The position numbers and the translations under genes are program-made. From Streptomyces sp. ATexAB-D23 (GTDB lineage Bacteria; Actinomycetota; Actinomycetes; Streptomycetales; Streptomycetaceae), in NCBI RefSeq assembly GCF_000373645.1, contig NZ_KB892024.1:149060-213059 (forward strand): a stretch of 64,000 bases of DNA. Reading direction: 5' to 3'. Positions 15,040 to 24,661 of this stretch are shown here, piece after piece. The notes beneath the pieces are model-generated. The model was not told the DNA's origin. It saw only the letters and a list, made by a program, of their open reading frames with translations, and did not search any database. Each line of letters opens with the position of its first letter. The first letter of the stretch is position 1.

Positions 15040-16548
15040 ATGAGTCTTTCCCTGCGCTTCGCCGCCGGATCGCACAAGGGCATGATCCGGGAAGGGAACG
15101 AGGACTCCGGCTACGCCGGCCCCCGCCTTCTCGCGATCGCCGACGGCATGGGCGGCCAGGCGGCCGGTGAGGTCGCCAGCTCCGAGGTGATCTCCACGCT
15201 CGTCCAGCTGGACGACGACGTGCCGGGCTCCGACATCCTCACCTCGCTCGGTACGGCGGTCCAGCGGGCCAACGACCAGCTGCGGATGATGGTCGAGGAG
15301 GACCCCCAGCTGGAGGGCATGGGCACCACGCTCACCGCCCTGCTGTGGACCGGTCAGCGCCTCGGCCTCGTCCACGTCGGCGACTCGCGGGCGTACCTGC
15401 TGCGCGACGGTGTCCTGACCCAGATCACGCAGGACCACACCTGGGTCCAGCGCCTGGTCGACGAGGGCCGGATCACCGAGGAGGAGGCCACCACCCACCC
15501 GCAGCGCTCCCTGCTGATGCGCGCGCTGGGCAGTGGCGACCACGTCGAACCCGACCTCTCCATCCGTGAGGTCCGGGCCGGCGACCGGTACCTGATCTGC
15601 TCCGACGGGCTCTCCGGCGTCGTCTCCCACCAGACGATGGAGGAGACGCTCGCGAGCTATCAGGGTCCCCAGGAGACCATCCAGGACCTGATCCAGCTCG
15701 CCCTGCGCGGCGGCGGACCCGACAACATCACCTGCATCGTCGCCGACGTCTTCGACGTGGACAGCAACGACACCCTGGCCGGGCAGCTCAACGACACCCC
15801 GGTCATCGTCGGCGCCGTCGCCGAGAACCAGGCGGCCCAGCTGAACGACGGCGGCGCGATGCAGACGCCCGCCGGCCGCGCGGCCGGTCTCGGCCGTCCC
15901 GTACCGCCGCCCTCGGGCGGCTTCGGCCCTCCCGGCAGCGGTGACGACGTCGGCTACGACGGGATGCCGGAGGGGTCCTTCGGGTCCTACTCCGACGACG
16001 ACTTCGACAAGCCCGGCGGCCGCAAGTGGCTGAAGCGGTCCCTGTACATCGTGCTCGCGCTGGCCGTCATCGGCGGTGGCCTGTACGGCGGTTACCGCTG
16101 GACGCAGACCCAGTTCTACGTCGGCGCGAAGAACGACAACGTCGCCCTGTACCGGGGCATCAGCCAGGACCTGGGCTGGGTCTCGCTCTCGAAGGTCGAG
16201 AAGGACCACCCCGAGATCGAACTCAAGTACCTCCCGCCCTACCAGCGCAAGAAGGTCGAGGCGACGATCGCCGAGGGCAGCCTCGCCGACGCCCGCGAGA
16301 AGATCAACGAGCTCTCCAACCAGGCGTCCGCCTGCAAGAAGGCCGCACAGCGCCGCGCGGCGGAGGAGAACGCCAAGGGCGACGAGGGCCAGGCGACGGG
16401 CACGGACAGCGACACCACGAAGACGTCGAAGACGTCCAAGACACCCGGTGGCGACACCAAGACCGAGCAGACTTCCACGACTCCCACTCCCGGGCCCAGC
16501 CTCTCGGAGGAAGAGAAGAAGCTGGTCCCGCAGTGCGGTGAGAAGTAG
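15040..16548 (+). CDS. pstP: PP2C-family Ser/Thr protein phosphatase PstP
   Basis: A 502-aa membrane phosphatase that opposes the PknB-type kinase. The N-terminal PP2C domain (about residues 1-240) starts LRFAAGSHKGMIREGNEDSG and has the metal-binding LLAIADGMGGQAAGE and CSDGLSG and GGPDNIT. A linker leads to one transmembrane helix (about 330-350, LYIVLALAVIGGGLYGGYRW) and an extracellular domain ending in a Thr/Lys-rich tail. I chose ATG 15040 with GAGGTG upstream; a longer frame to 14986 lacks one. It is 23 nt before rodA in the same operon. Confidence 0.95.
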   Translation: MSLSLRFAAGSHKGMIREGNEDSGYAGPRLLAIADGMGGQAAGEVASSEVISTLVQLDDDVPGSDILTSLGTAVQRANDQLRMMVEEDPQLEGMGTTLTALLWTGQRLGLVHVGDSRAYLLRDGVLTQITQDHTWVQRLVDEGRITEEEATTHPQRSLLMRALGSGDHVEPDLSIREVRAGDRYLICSDGLSGVVSHQTMEETLASYQGPQETIQDLIQLALRGGGPDNITCIVADVFDVDSNDTLAGQLNDTPVIVGAVAENQAAQLNDGGAMQTPAGRAAGLGRPVPPPSGGFGPPGSGDDVGYDGMPEGSFGSYSDDDFDKPGGRKWLKRSLYIVLALAVIGGGLYGGYRWTQTQFYVGAKNDNVALYRGISQDLGWVSLSKVEKDHPEIELKYLPPYQRKKVEATIAEGSLADAREKINELSNQASACKKAAQRRAAEENAKGDEGQATGTDSDTTKTSKTSKTPGGDTKTEQTSTTPTPGPSLSEEEKKLVPQCGEK

Positions 16549-16571
16549 AGCCGTAGGGGGCCTTCAGCACC

Positions 16572-17990
16572 ATGAGCGTTGTCACCAACACGACCACGAT
16601 CGGCGCGATCAACGCACCGAGCAGGCGTAACACCGAACTGATGATGATGGTCTTCGCCATCGCCATCTCGGTCTTCGCCTACGCCAACGTGGGTCTCGCC
16701 ATGAACGGCAAGCTCCCCTCCGGCATGTTCGGTTACGGGGCGGGGCTCATCCTGCTCGGCGGCGTGGCCCACCTCGTGGTGCGCAAGTTCGCCCCCTACG
16801 CGGACCCGCTGCTGCTTCCGCTGGCCACCCTGCTCAACGGCCTCGGGCTGGTGCTGATCTGGCGGCTGGACCAGTCGGAGAGGCTGATCCGGCGGGCGGA
16901 GACCGGCTACGGGGCGTTCAGCCCCGATGCCCCCAAGCAGTTGTTGTACTCGGCGATCGGTGTCGCTCTCTTCGTCGCGGTGCTGATGGTCCTCAAGGAC
17001 CACCGCATCCTGCAGCGTTACACGTACATCTCCATGGCCGCGGCCCTGGTCCTGCTGATCCTGCCGATCTTCTTCCCTGCGGTGAACGGCGCGAAGATCT
17101 GGATCAGCCTCGGCCCGTTCTCCATCCAGCCGGGTGAGTTCGCCAAGATCCTCATTGCGATCTTCTTCTCCGGCTACCTCATGGTCAAAAGAGACGCGCT
17201 GGCGCTCGCCAGCCGCCGTTTCATGGGCCTGTACCTGCCGCGAGGCCGCGACCTCGGGCCGATCATCACCATCTGGGCCCTGTCGATCCTGATCCTGGTC
17301 TTCGAGACCGACCTCGGTACGTCGCTGCTGTTCTTCGGCCTCTTCGTGATCATGCTGTACGTCGCCACCGAGCGGACCAGCTGGATCGTCTTCGGCCTGC
17401 TGATGTCAGCTGCCGGTGCGGTCGGCGTGGCTTCGTTCGAGCGCCACGTACAGTCGCGAGTGAACGCCTGGAGGGACCCCTTCGCCTGCTACACGACCGA
17501 CGTGAGCGGCGCCTGCGAACAGATCTCCAACGCGATCATGTCCTTCGGTTCCGGTGGCACGCTGGGCTCCGGCTGGGGCCAGGGTCACTCCGACCTGATC
17601 GGCTTCGCCGCAAACGCCGACTTCATCCTCTCCACCGTCGGTGAAGAGCTCGGCCTCGCCGGGATGATGGCCGTCCTGCTGATCTACGGCCTGATCATCG
17701 AGCGCGGAATCCGCACGGCACTCGCCGCCCGCGACCCGTTCGGCAAGCTCCTGGCCGCAGGCCTCTCCGGCGCCTTCGCCATCCAGGTCTTCGTGGTGGC
17801 CGGCGGCGTCATGGGCCTGATCCCCCTGAGCGGTATGACCATGCCGTTCCTCGCCTACGGCGGCTCCTCCGTCCTGGCCAACTGGGCCCTGATCGCCATC
17901 CTCATCCGCATCAGCGACACCGCCCGGCGCCCCGCACCCGCCCCCGCACCCTCCACCGACGCCGAGATGACCCAGGTGGTCCGACCGTGA
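16572..17990 (+). CDS. rodA: FtsW/RodA/SpoVE-family glycosyltransferase
   Basis: A 472-aa SEDS protein with about twelve hydrophobic helices. The family signature is KIWISLGPFSIQPGEFAKI (about residues 176-194), including the invariant PGEFAK. LVFETDLGTSLLFFGLF and GGSSVLANW are other conserved blocks. SEDS proteins polymerise lipid II glycan strands together with a class B PBP. The partner here is pbpA, whose start overlaps the stop by 4 nt. In Streptomyces this pair is thought to act in wall growth or sporulation-related wall synthesis. Confidence 0.95.
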   Translation: MSVVTNTTTIGAINAPSRRNTELMMMVFAIAISVFAYANVGLAMNGKLPSGMFGYGAGLILLGGVAHLVVRKFAPYADPLLLPLATLLNGLGLVLIWRLDQSERLIRRAETGYGAFSPDAPKQLLYSAIGVALFVAVLMVLKDHRILQRYTYISMAAALVLLILPIFFPAVNGAKIWISLGPFSIQPGEFAKILIAIFFSGYLMVKRDALALASRRFMGLYLPRGRDLGPIITIWALSILILVFETDLGTSLLFFGLFVIMLYVATERTSWIVFGLLMSAAGAVGVASFERHVQSRVNAWRDPFACYTTDVSGACEQISNAIMSFGSGGTLGSGWGQGHSDLIGFAANADFILSTVGEELGLAGMMAVLLIYGLIIERGIRTALAARDPFGKLLAAGLSGAFAIQVFVVAGGVMGLIPLSGMTMPFLAYGGSSVLANWALIAILIRISDTARRPAPAPAPSTDAEMTQVVRP

Positions 17991-19447
17991 ACAAGCCCCT
18001 GCGCCGGATCGCGATCTTCTGCGGCGTGCTCATCTTCGCCCTGCTCGCGCGCACCAACTACTTGCAGTACGTGAAGGCCGACGAACTGAACACCCGCGAC
18101 GAGAACCGCCGCGTCCGTATCGAGCGGTACGCCCACGAGCGCGGCAACATCATCGTGGACGGCGGCAAGTCCATCACCGGGTCCAAGGAGACCGAGGACA
18201 GCGACTTCAAGTACAAGCGGGTCTGGAAGGACGGCCCCATGTGGGCCCCCGTCACCGGCTACTCCTCGCAGGCCTTCGGCGCCACTCAGCTGGAGAGCAT
18301 CGAGGACGGCATCCTCACCGGCAACGACGACCAGCTCTTCTTCAACCGCACCATGTCGATGTTCACCGGCGACGAGGAGCAGGGCGGCAACATCGTCACC
18401 ACGCTCAACAGTGCCGCGCAGACAGCTGCCTTCAAGGGCCTCGGCAACAAGAAGGGCGCCGTCGCCGCGATCGACCCGCAGACCGGCGCCATCCTGGCCC
18501 TCGCCAGCACACCCTCGTACGACCCCTCGACCTTCGCGGGCAACGAAAAGGCCGACACAGAGGCCTGGCAGGCGTTGCTGAAGGACAAGGACAAGCCCAT
18601 GCTCAACCGGGCGCTGCGCGAAACCTACCCGCCCGGTTCGACGTTCAAGGTCGTCACCGCGGCCGCCGCCCTGGAGAACGGGCTCTACACGGACATCGAC
18701 GCGGACACGGATTCGCCGCTGCCGTGGCGCCTCCCGCAGTCGAGCAAGGACCTGGACAACGAGGGCCCCATCCCCTGCAAGAACGCTTCCCTACGCGAGG
18801 CGTTGCGCTACTCCTGCAACACCGTCTTCGGCAAGATCAGCGATGACCTGGGCAACCAGAAGATGATCGACGAGGCCGACAAGTTCGGCTTCAACAAGGA
18901 GATCTTCACGCCGGTCCGCTCCAACGCCAGCGTGTACCCCGAGGACAACCGGCCGCAGAACGCCATGGCGGGTATCGGCCAGGCGTCCAACCGCGCCACC
19001 CCGCTCCAGATGGCCATGGTCGCCTCCGCCGTCGCCAACGACGGCAAGCTGATGCAGCCCTACATGGTCGCCCAGCGGCAGACGCCCGACCTGGACGTCA
19101 TCTACAACCACGAAAAGGAGGAGCTCAGCCGCCCCCTCTCGGCCGAGAACGCCCAGAAGCTCCAGGAGATGATGGAGACGGTCGTCAAGACCGGCACCGG
19201 CACGACCGCGCAGATCCCGGGTGTCACGGTCGGCGGTAAGACGGGTACCGCTCAGCACGGCCTGAACAACGCCGAGAAGCCGTACGCCTGGTTCATCTCG
19301 TACGCCAAGACCGACAGCGGTTCCCCGGTGGCCGTCGCCGTGGTGGTCGAGGACAGCCACGCCGACCGCGAAGCCATCTCCGGCGGCGGTCTCGCCGCTC
19401 CCATCGCGAAAGCGGTCATGAAGGCAGTCATCGACAGCAAGAAGTGA
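17987..19447 (+). CDS. pbpA: Class B penicillin-binding protein (PbpA, PBP2 type)
   Basis: A 486-aa transpeptidase that crosslinks peptidoglycan. A transmembrane anchor lies at about residues 7-25 (IAIFCGVLIFALLARTNYL). The transpeptidase motifs are STFK in PPGSTFKVVTAA, SCN in YSCNTVF, and KTG in GGKTGTAQH. It is short for a class B PBP, which is usual for actinobacterial PbpA with a small N-terminal domain. It is coupled to rodA by a 4-nt overlap. A 182-nt gap to pknB may contain a separate promoter. Confidence 0.96.
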   Translation: MNKPLRRIAIFCGVLIFALLARTNYLQYVKADELNTRDENRRVRIERYAHERGNIIVDGGKSITGSKETEDSDFKYKRVWKDGPMWAPVTGYSSQAFGATQLESIEDGILTGNDDQLFFNRTMSMFTGDEEQGGNIVTTLNSAAQTAAFKGLGNKKGAVAAIDPQTGAILALASTPSYDPSTFAGNEKADTEAWQALLKDKDKPMLNRALRETYPPGSTFKVVTAAAALENGLYTDIDADTDSPLPWRLPQSSKDLDNEGPIPCKNASLREALRYSCNTVFGKISDDLGNQKMIDEADKFGFNKEIFTPVRSNASVYPEDNRPQNAMAGIGQASNRATPLQMAMVASAVANDGKLMQPYMVAQRQTPDLDVIYNHEKEELSRPLSAENAQKLQEMMETVVKTGTGTTAQIPGVTVGGKTGTAQHGLNNAEKPYAWFISYAKTDSGSPVAVAVVVEDSHADREAISGGGLAAPIAKAVMKAVIDSKK

Positions 19448-19629
19448 CACCGCCGGAAGTGACACCGCTCACACATGGCCGCGAATACGCACCTGTGGAT
19501 ACCGGTCGGATATCAGGTATCCCCTGTGGGCCGATCAGCTGATGCGGGGCCGGTAGCGTATGCGCGAACAGCACACCGCCGGACCGCACACCGGTGCGGT
19601 CAGGACTGACGGAGAGGGCTGGAACAGTT

Positions 19630-21624
19630 ATGGAAGAGCCGCGTCGCCTCGGCGGCCGGTACGAGCTGGGCTCGGTGCTCGGCCGTGGTGGCATGGCCGA
19701 GGTCTACCTCGCCCACGACACCCGGCTCGGCCGCACCGTCGCTGTGAAGACGCTCCGGGCGGACCTCGCCCGCGACCCGTCCTTCCAGGCCCGGTTCCGC
19801 CGTGAGGCCCAGTCCGCCGCCTCGCTCAACCATCCCGCGATCGTCGCGGTGTACGACACCGGCGAGGACTACGTCGACGGGGTATCCATCCCGTACATCG
19901 TCATGGAGTACGTCGACGGGTCGACGCTCAGAGAGCTGCTGCACTCGGGCCGTCGGCTGCTGCCCGAGCGCACGCTCGAAATGACCGTCGGCATCCTCCA
20001 GGCGCTGGAGTACTCGCACCGCGCGGGCATCGTCCACCGGGACATCAAGCCGGCCAACGTCATGCTGACCCGGACCGGACAGGTCAAGGTCATGGACTTC
20101 GGCATCGCCCGTGCCATGGGCGACTCCGGTATGACGATGACCCAGACCGCGGCCGTCATCGGCACCGCCCAGTACCTCTCGCCCGAGCAGGCCAAGGGCG
20201 AGCAGGTCGACGCGCGGTCCGACCTGTACTCGACCGGCTGTCTGCTGTACGAGCTGCTGACGGTCCGGCCGCCGTTCATCGGGGACTCTCCGGTCGCTGT
20301 TGCCTACCAGCATGTGCGGGAAGAGCCTCAGCCTCCCAGCAGCTTCGACCCCGAGATCACGCCCGAGATGGACGCGATCGTGCTGAAGGCCCTCACCAAG
20401 GACCCCGACTACCGCTACCAGTCGGCCGACGAGATGCGCGCCGACATCGAGGCCTGCCTCGACGGCCAGCCGGTCGCCGCCACCGCGGCTATGGGCGCGG
20501 CCGGTTACGGCGGTTACGGCGGCGGCTACGACAACGACCAGCCCACCGCCGCCCTGCGGCCCGCGGACCAGAGCGGCGACCGCACGTCGATGCTGCCGCC
20601 GGTCAACCCGGACGACGGCGGCTACGGCTACGACGACCGCCCCGACCGTCGCCGGCAGAAGAAGAGCAACACCTCGACCATCCTGCTGGTCATCGCGGGC
20701 ATCCTGGTGCTGATCGGCGCGATCCTCATCGGCAAGGCGGTCTTCGGCGGCGACGGCGGCGACAAGGGCGCTTTCGACGTGCCCAACATGGTCGGCATCA
20801 GCGTCCAGGACGCGAAGAAGCTCGCGGCCAACGCCAACGTCGTGTTGGAGGTCGGTCCGGAGGAAGAGTGCAAGGACCAGCCGAAGGACAAGATCTGCCG
20901 CCAGACGCCGACCGCTGACAAGCAGATGCAGGAGAAGGAGACCATCACGGTCTTCGTCTCCAGCGGTCCGCCGAAGGTCGACGTCCCTGACGTCACGGAG
21001 AAGTCCGAGTCCAGCGCCCGCGAGATGCTGGAGAAGAAGGGCTTCACGGTCACCGTCACCTCGGTCGAGTCCGACCAGGCCGAGCCCAACACGGTCCTGG
21101 AGCAGTCCCCGAAGGGTGACACCAAGGCCGAGGAGAACTCCGAGGTCAAGCTGACCGTCGCCACGGAGAAGCTGATCACCCTGCCGCCGGTGGACACCCG
21201 CCAGTACGACGCGGCGGTGGACCAGCTGAAGGCGCTCGGCTTCACCAACATCGGCAAGTCCGAGGTCGACGACGAGGGACACGAGGCAGGCATCGTCGTC
21301 GGCCAGACACCCGAGGCCGGCCAGAAGGTCGGCAAGGACACCGCGATCATCCTCAAGGTCTCCAAGGGCCCGACCCAGCCGGAGCAGGTGACCATCCCGG
21401 GTGACCTCGTCAACAAGACCTACCAGGAGGCGAAGGACCAGCTGGTAGGCATGGGACTGGTCGTCGTGCTCGGCCCCGGATCGGTCGACAAGCCGGACGC
21501 CAAGGTGGTCATGAGCAATCCGACCCCCAACAGCCAGGTGGACAAGGGCAGCACGGTCACCCTGAACACCATCGACCCCGGAGGCAACATCTTCGGCGGA
21601 CCGAACGGCGGGCGGGGCCACTGA
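19630..21624 (+). CDS. pknB: PknB-type Ser/Thr kinase with four PASTA domains
   Basis: A 664-aa transmembrane kinase that senses wall fragments or lipid II. The cytoplasmic kinase has the glycine loop GRGGMAEV (18-25), catalytic Lys40, HRDIKPAN (136-143), DFG (156-158) and a Thr-rich activation loop (about 168-178). A transmembrane helix is at 350-372. Four extracellular PASTA repeats start at about residue 382 (FDVPNMVGISVQDA), the usual arrangement. I chose ATG 19630; GGAGAGG precedes it. It ends the wall cluster and converges on the sortase operon at a strong hairpin. Confidence 0.96.
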   Translation: MEEPRRLGGRYELGSVLGRGGMAEVYLAHDTRLGRTVAVKTLRADLARDPSFQARFRREAQSAASLNHPAIVAVYDTGEDYVDGVSIPYIVMEYVDGSTLRELLHSGRRLLPERTLEMTVGILQALEYSHRAGIVHRDIKPANVMLTRTGQVKVMDFGIARAMGDSGMTMTQTAAVIGTAQYLSPEQAKGEQVDARSDLYSTGCLLYELLTVRPPFIGDSPVAVAYQHVREEPQPPSSFDPEITPEMDAIVLKALTKDPDYRYQSADEMRADIEACLDGQPVAATAAMGAAGYGGYGGGYDNDQPTAALRPADQSGDRTSMLPPVNPDDGGYGYDDRPDRRRQKKSNTSTILLVIAGILVLIGAILIGKAVFGGDGGDKGAFDVPNMVGISVQDAKKLAANANVVLEVGPEEECKDQPKDKICRQTPTADKQMQEKETITVFVSSGPPKVDVPDVTEKSESSAREMLEKKGFTVTVTSVESDQAEPNTVLEQSPKGDTKAEENSEVKLTVATEKLITLPPVDTRQYDAAVDQLKALGFTNIGKSEVDDEGHEAGIVVGQTPEAGQKVGKDTAIILKVSKGPTQPEQVTIPGDLVNKTYQEAKDQLVGMGLVVVLGPGSVDKPDAKVVMSNPTPNSQVDKGSTVTLNTIDPGGNIFGGPNGGRGH

Positions 21625-21645
21625 CCCGCCCCGCTCCCGGCACAA

Positions 21646-21692
21646 GCAGAGGGCCCCGGTCACCGCGTCGCGCGGTGACCGGGGCCCTCTGC
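21646..21692. terminator. Bidirectional terminator between pknB and the sortase operon
   Basis: A 22-bp perfect stem runs from GCAGAGGGCCCCGGTCACCG on the left to its complement, closed by a 3-nt TCG loop. It lies between convergent pknB (ends 21624) and the sortase gene (ends 21713), and can serve both. Confidence 0.88.
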
Positions 21693-21712
21693 CGTACGCC
21701 CCTGTGCCCGTC

Positions 21713-22441
21713 TCAGCGCAGCTCGGCCGGCTTCGTGCGTTCCCCGTCGACCTTCTCCGTACGCACCAGTTCACCCCACACGATGTAGCGGTACTTCGAC
21801 GTGAAGACCGGGGTACAGGTCGTGAGCGTGATGTAGCGGCCGACCTTCTTCGCGCCCGAGCCCTTCGGGACGGGCCCCAGCACGTCGACGTTGTACTTCG
21901 ACGTCTCCGGCAGTTCGTTGAAGACCTTGTAGACGTACCAGGTGTCCTTCGTCTCGAAGACGATCGCATCCCCGGTCCGCACCTTGTCGATGTTGTGGAA
22001 CTTCGCCCCGTGCCCGTCCCGGTGGGCGGCAAGCGTGAAGTTGCCCTCCTTGTCGGAAGGGAGCGCCGATTTCACCGGATCGGTGTAATAGCCGGCGACA
22101 CCGTCGTTGAGGGTCTCGGTGTCGGTGCCCTTCTTGACGAGCACCTCGCCGTTCTTCATCGACGGGACGTGGAGGAAGCCGATGCCGTCCTTCGTGTCCA
22201 GCGCGCCGGGACCGTCGGCCCAGTGGCCGCGGACCGTGTCGCCCTGCTTGGTGGCCTCGCGGTCGGCGAGGACGTTCGTCCACCACAGGGAGTAGACGAC
22301 GAAGAGGCCGAGCACCAGACCTGCGGTGATGAGGAGTTCGCCGAAGACACTGACGGCGGTCGCGAAGGGATGACGGCCCCGGGTCCGCGCCGGTGGTGCG
22401 GACTCCTCGGTCTGCTCCTGGTCCTCGGTCCTCGCTGTCAC
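21713..22441 (-). CDS. srtE2: Class E sortase (SrtE2-like)
   Basis: A 242-aa transpeptidase anchored by one N-terminal helix (about residues 29-52, AVSVFGELLITAGLVLGLFV). The sortase core has the catalytic His in LAAHRDGHGAKF, the active-site Cys in ITLTTCTPVF (about residue 208), and the essential Arg in SKYRYIVWGE. Class E sortases attach LAXTG-type proteins such as long chaplins to the wall in Streptomyces. It lies 35 nt downstream of a second sortase. The srtE2 name is by synteny with S. coelicolor, where two such sortases follow pknB. Confidence 0.92.
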   Translation of the reverse strand: MTARTEDQEQTEESAPPARTRGRHPFATAVSVFGELLITAGLVLGLFVVYSLWWTNVLADREATKQGDTVRGHWADGPGALDTKDGIGFLHVPSMKNGEVLVKKGTDTETLNDGVAGYYTDPVKSALPSDKEGNFTLAAHRDGHGAKFHNIDKVRTGDAIVFETKDTWYVYKVFNELPETSKYNVDVLGPVPKGSGAKKVGRYITLTTCTPVFTSKYRYIVWGELVRTEKVDGERTKPAELR

Positions 22442-22475
22442 CGCACCGCCCCTGTCGTCATGATGTCCAGCCCGT

Positions 22476-23774
22476 TCAGCCCACGAGCACGTCGGGCTTC
22501 CCCTTGCTGCGCGGCCGTTCGTCGACCATCTTGCCCCAGACGATCAAACGGTACGTACTCGTGAATTCGGGCGTACACGTCGTCAACGTGATGTACCGGC
22601 CGGGCTCGGTGAAGCCGGACTGCGGCGGCACCGGCCCGATCACGGACACGTTGGACGGCGAGGTCTGCGACAGCACGCTCGTCATCTCATACGTGTAGTA
22701 CGCGTCCTGTGTCTCGACCACGATCGGGTCTCCGGGGCTCAGCCGGTTGATGTAGCGGAAGGGCTCGCCGTGCGTGTTGCGGTGGCCGGCCAGGGCGAAG
22801 TTGCCCTGCTTGTCCTCGGGCATCGCCGTGCGCAGCGGTTCCTCGCTGTAGTGCCCGACCATGCCCCGGTCGAGGACCTTGTCCTTGCTGGTGCCCTCGG
22901 CGATCGGGGTGACGACGTCGAGCTTCGGGATGTGGATGATGGCGAAGCCCTGGCCCGGTTCGAACGCCTCCGGTTTGGTGGCACCCTTGGCCCAGCCGTC
23001 CTGGATCTTGTGGGTCTCCTTGCCGGCGATCTGGTCGGCGCGCACGTTCGTCCACCACAGCTGATAGGTGACGAAGAGCAGCATCAGGACGCCCAGTGTG
23101 ATGAACAGCTCGCCGACGCCCCGACTGATGACGACCGCGGGGCTGTCCTTGGCCGCCTTGGCCGCCCGGCGCGCCTCCATGCGGGTCATGGGCTTCGCCG
23201 GGGCACCGTCCGTACCGGCGGCCCCGGAGGCGGGCCCCGGAGGCGGTGCGGAGCGCCGCCGTCCGCGCCCCTTGGCCGCGCGCCTGCGCTCGGCCCGGCC
23301 ACCGGTCGCCGGTACGGGAGCTACGGCGGACACGGGCGGTACGCCCTCGTGCTCGCCGGGCTCCTCCGCGCCCTCGTGCTCGTCGTCCCCGGAGAGCGGC
23401 TCCGGCTCCCGCGCGGCCTCATCGGCCGGGTCTATTCGCCAGAGGACCTCCGTGCGCGGCTCGACGTTCTCGTCGGCCGGGAGCGCCGGCTCGGCCGGGA
23501 CCCGCGGCACGGGCTCCTGGTGGCCGTACCAGTCCCGTTCGTACCCCTCGGGGTCATACCACTCGGACGGGGCCTGCTGCGGGCTCTGGGGCCCGTGTGG
23601 CGCCTGCTGCCGGTGCGGTACGGCCGTCGGCCCGTGGTGCCCCGGCAGCGGATCGTTCAGCGGGTCCGCCAGCCCGTCGACCGCCGCCTCGAAGGTGCCC
23701 GCGCCCTCGTACGCCTGCGGATCGTGCGGGTCGTCCTGCCGCCCGGCCCCGGCCGCGTGGCGGGGTGGGGTCAC
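22476..23774 (-). CDS. srtE1: Class E sortase with long N-terminal extension (SrtE1-like)
   Basis: A 432-aa sortase. The first about 210 residues are a disordered Pro/Glu/Arg-rich cytoplasmic region with a basic Arg-rich patch. A transmembrane helix follows at about 223-245 (SRGVGELFITLGVLMLLFV). The C-terminal sortase domain has GHRNTHGEPF, ITLTTCTPEF and STYRLIVWGK. The GTG start at 23774 overlaps the stop of pabA as GTGA. The extension could serve localisation or binding to a cytoplasmic partner; that is inference. Activity is expected to overlap with SrtE2. Confidence 0.92.
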   Translation of the reverse strand: MTPPRHAAGAGRQDDPHDPQAYEGAGTFEAAVDGLADPLNDPLPGHHGPTAVPHRQQAPHGPQSPQQAPSEWYDPEGYERDWYGHQEPVPRVPAEPALPADENVEPRTEVLWRIDPADEAAREPEPLSGDDEHEGAEEPGEHEGVPPVSAVAPVPATGGRAERRRAAKGRGRRRSAPPPGPASGAAGTDGAPAKPMTRMEARRAAKAAKDSPAVVISRGVGELFITLGVLMLLFVTYQLWWTNVRADQIAGKETHKIQDGWAKGATKPEAFEPGQGFAIIHIPKLDVVTPIAEGTSKDKVLDRGMVGHYSEEPLRTAMPEDKQGNFALAGHRNTHGEPFRYINRLSPGDPIVVETQDAYYTYEMTSVLSQTSPSNVSVIGPVPPQSGFTEPGRYITLTTCTPEFTSTYRLIVWGKMVDERPRSKGKPDVLVG

Positions 23775-24409
23775 GCGACGGCCTTGCCCACCACCGGAGC
23801 GAGCCCCGCCGACCTCTCGACGGCTCCGGTGTCACCGCAGCGCACCAGCCAGTTGGCCAGCATCAGATGGCCGTGTTCGGTCAGCACCGACTCCGGATGG
23901 AACTGCACACCTTCGACGGCCAGTTCCCGGTGGCGCAGGCCCATGATGATGCCGTCGGCCGTCCGCGCGGTGACCTCCAGCTCGTCGGGGACCGTGTCCG
24001 GTTCGGCGGCGAGCGAGTGGTAGCGGGTCGCGGTGAACGGCGAGGGCAGACCGGCGAACACGCCCGCGCCCTCGTGGATCACCGGTGACGTCTTGCCGTG
24101 CAGCAGCTCGGGGGCCCGGCCGACGACACCTCCGTACGCCACCGCCATCGACTGCATCCCCAGGCAGACGCCGAACACCGGGACGCCTGTCGCCGCGCAG
24201 TGCCGCACCATGTCGACGCAGACGCCCGCGTGCTCCGGGGTGCCGGGTCCGGGTGAGAGCAGGACGCCGTCGAAGCCGTCCTGGGCGTGCGCCGTGGTCA
24301 CCTCGTCGTTGCGCAGCACCTCGCACTCGGCACCGAGCTGGTAGAGGTACTGGACGAGGTTGAAGACGAAGCTGTCGTAGTTGTCGACGACCAGGATGCG
24401 GGCGCTCAT
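23771..24409 (-). CDS. pabA: Glutamine amidotransferase, aminodeoxychorismate/anthranilate synthase component II
   Basis: A 212-aa class I glutamine amidotransferase that supplies ammonia to a chorismate-using synthase (folate or tryptophan path). It starts ARILVVDNYDSFVFNLVQYL, typical of PabA/TrpG. The catalytic Cys is in FGVCLGMQ (about residue 80), and the His/Glu pair is in VQFHPESVLT (about residues 170-172). No component I gene is adjacent. The same gene (trpG-type) is located between the wall cluster and crgA in other actinobacteria, so the location is ancestral rather than pathway-based. Its end overlaps the sortase start. Confidence 0.93.
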   Translation of the reverse strand: MSARILVVDNYDSFVFNLVQYLYQLGAECEVLRNDEVTTAHAQDGFDGVLLSPGPGTPEHAGVCVDMVRHCAATGVPVFGVCLGMQSMAVAYGGVVGRAPELLHGKTSPVIHEGAGVFAGLPSPFTATRYHSLAAEPDTVPDELEVTARTADGIIMGLRHRELAVEGVQFHPESVLTEHGHLMLANWLVRCGDTGAVERSAGLAPVVGKAVA

Positions 24410-24591
24410 CGGCCGGCCCCCGTGGCCGCGCTCGCGCCGTCGACCGTCACGTCACCGAACGGAAGCAGCGGCTCCGCCCACGGGAAGACGTACTGGAACA
24501 GCACGTAGACGACCGCCAGGGCGAGCACGAGCGAAATCAGTCCACGCACCCACGCGTTGCCCGGCAGATGCCGCCAGATCCAGCCGTACAT
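24406..24591 (-). CDS. Small membrane protein, unknown function
   Basis: A 61-aa protein with one hydrophobic segment (about residues 17-40, GLISLVLALAVVYVLFQYVF) after a Trp-rich N-terminus (MYGWIWRHLPGNAW). The stop overlaps the ATG of pabA, so the two are probably cotranslated. It separates two sortase genes from a third. I do not recognise a named family; the conserved position suggests a membrane-associated helper. Confidence 0.72.
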   Translation of the reverse strand: MYGWIWRHLPGNAWVRGLISLVLALAVVYVLFQYVFPWAEPLLPFGDVTVDGASAATGAGR

Positions 24592-24661
24592 CCTGACCCC
24601 TCCATTCGGTACGGGACCAGAGTAGAGCCTGCCCGGCGGCTCAGCCGTGGAAAGCCATGGG

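Noticed and set aside
19600..22032. An 810-codon frame antisense to pknB
   Set aside because: pknB has complete kinase and PASTA motifs on the other strand; this frame is its shadow.
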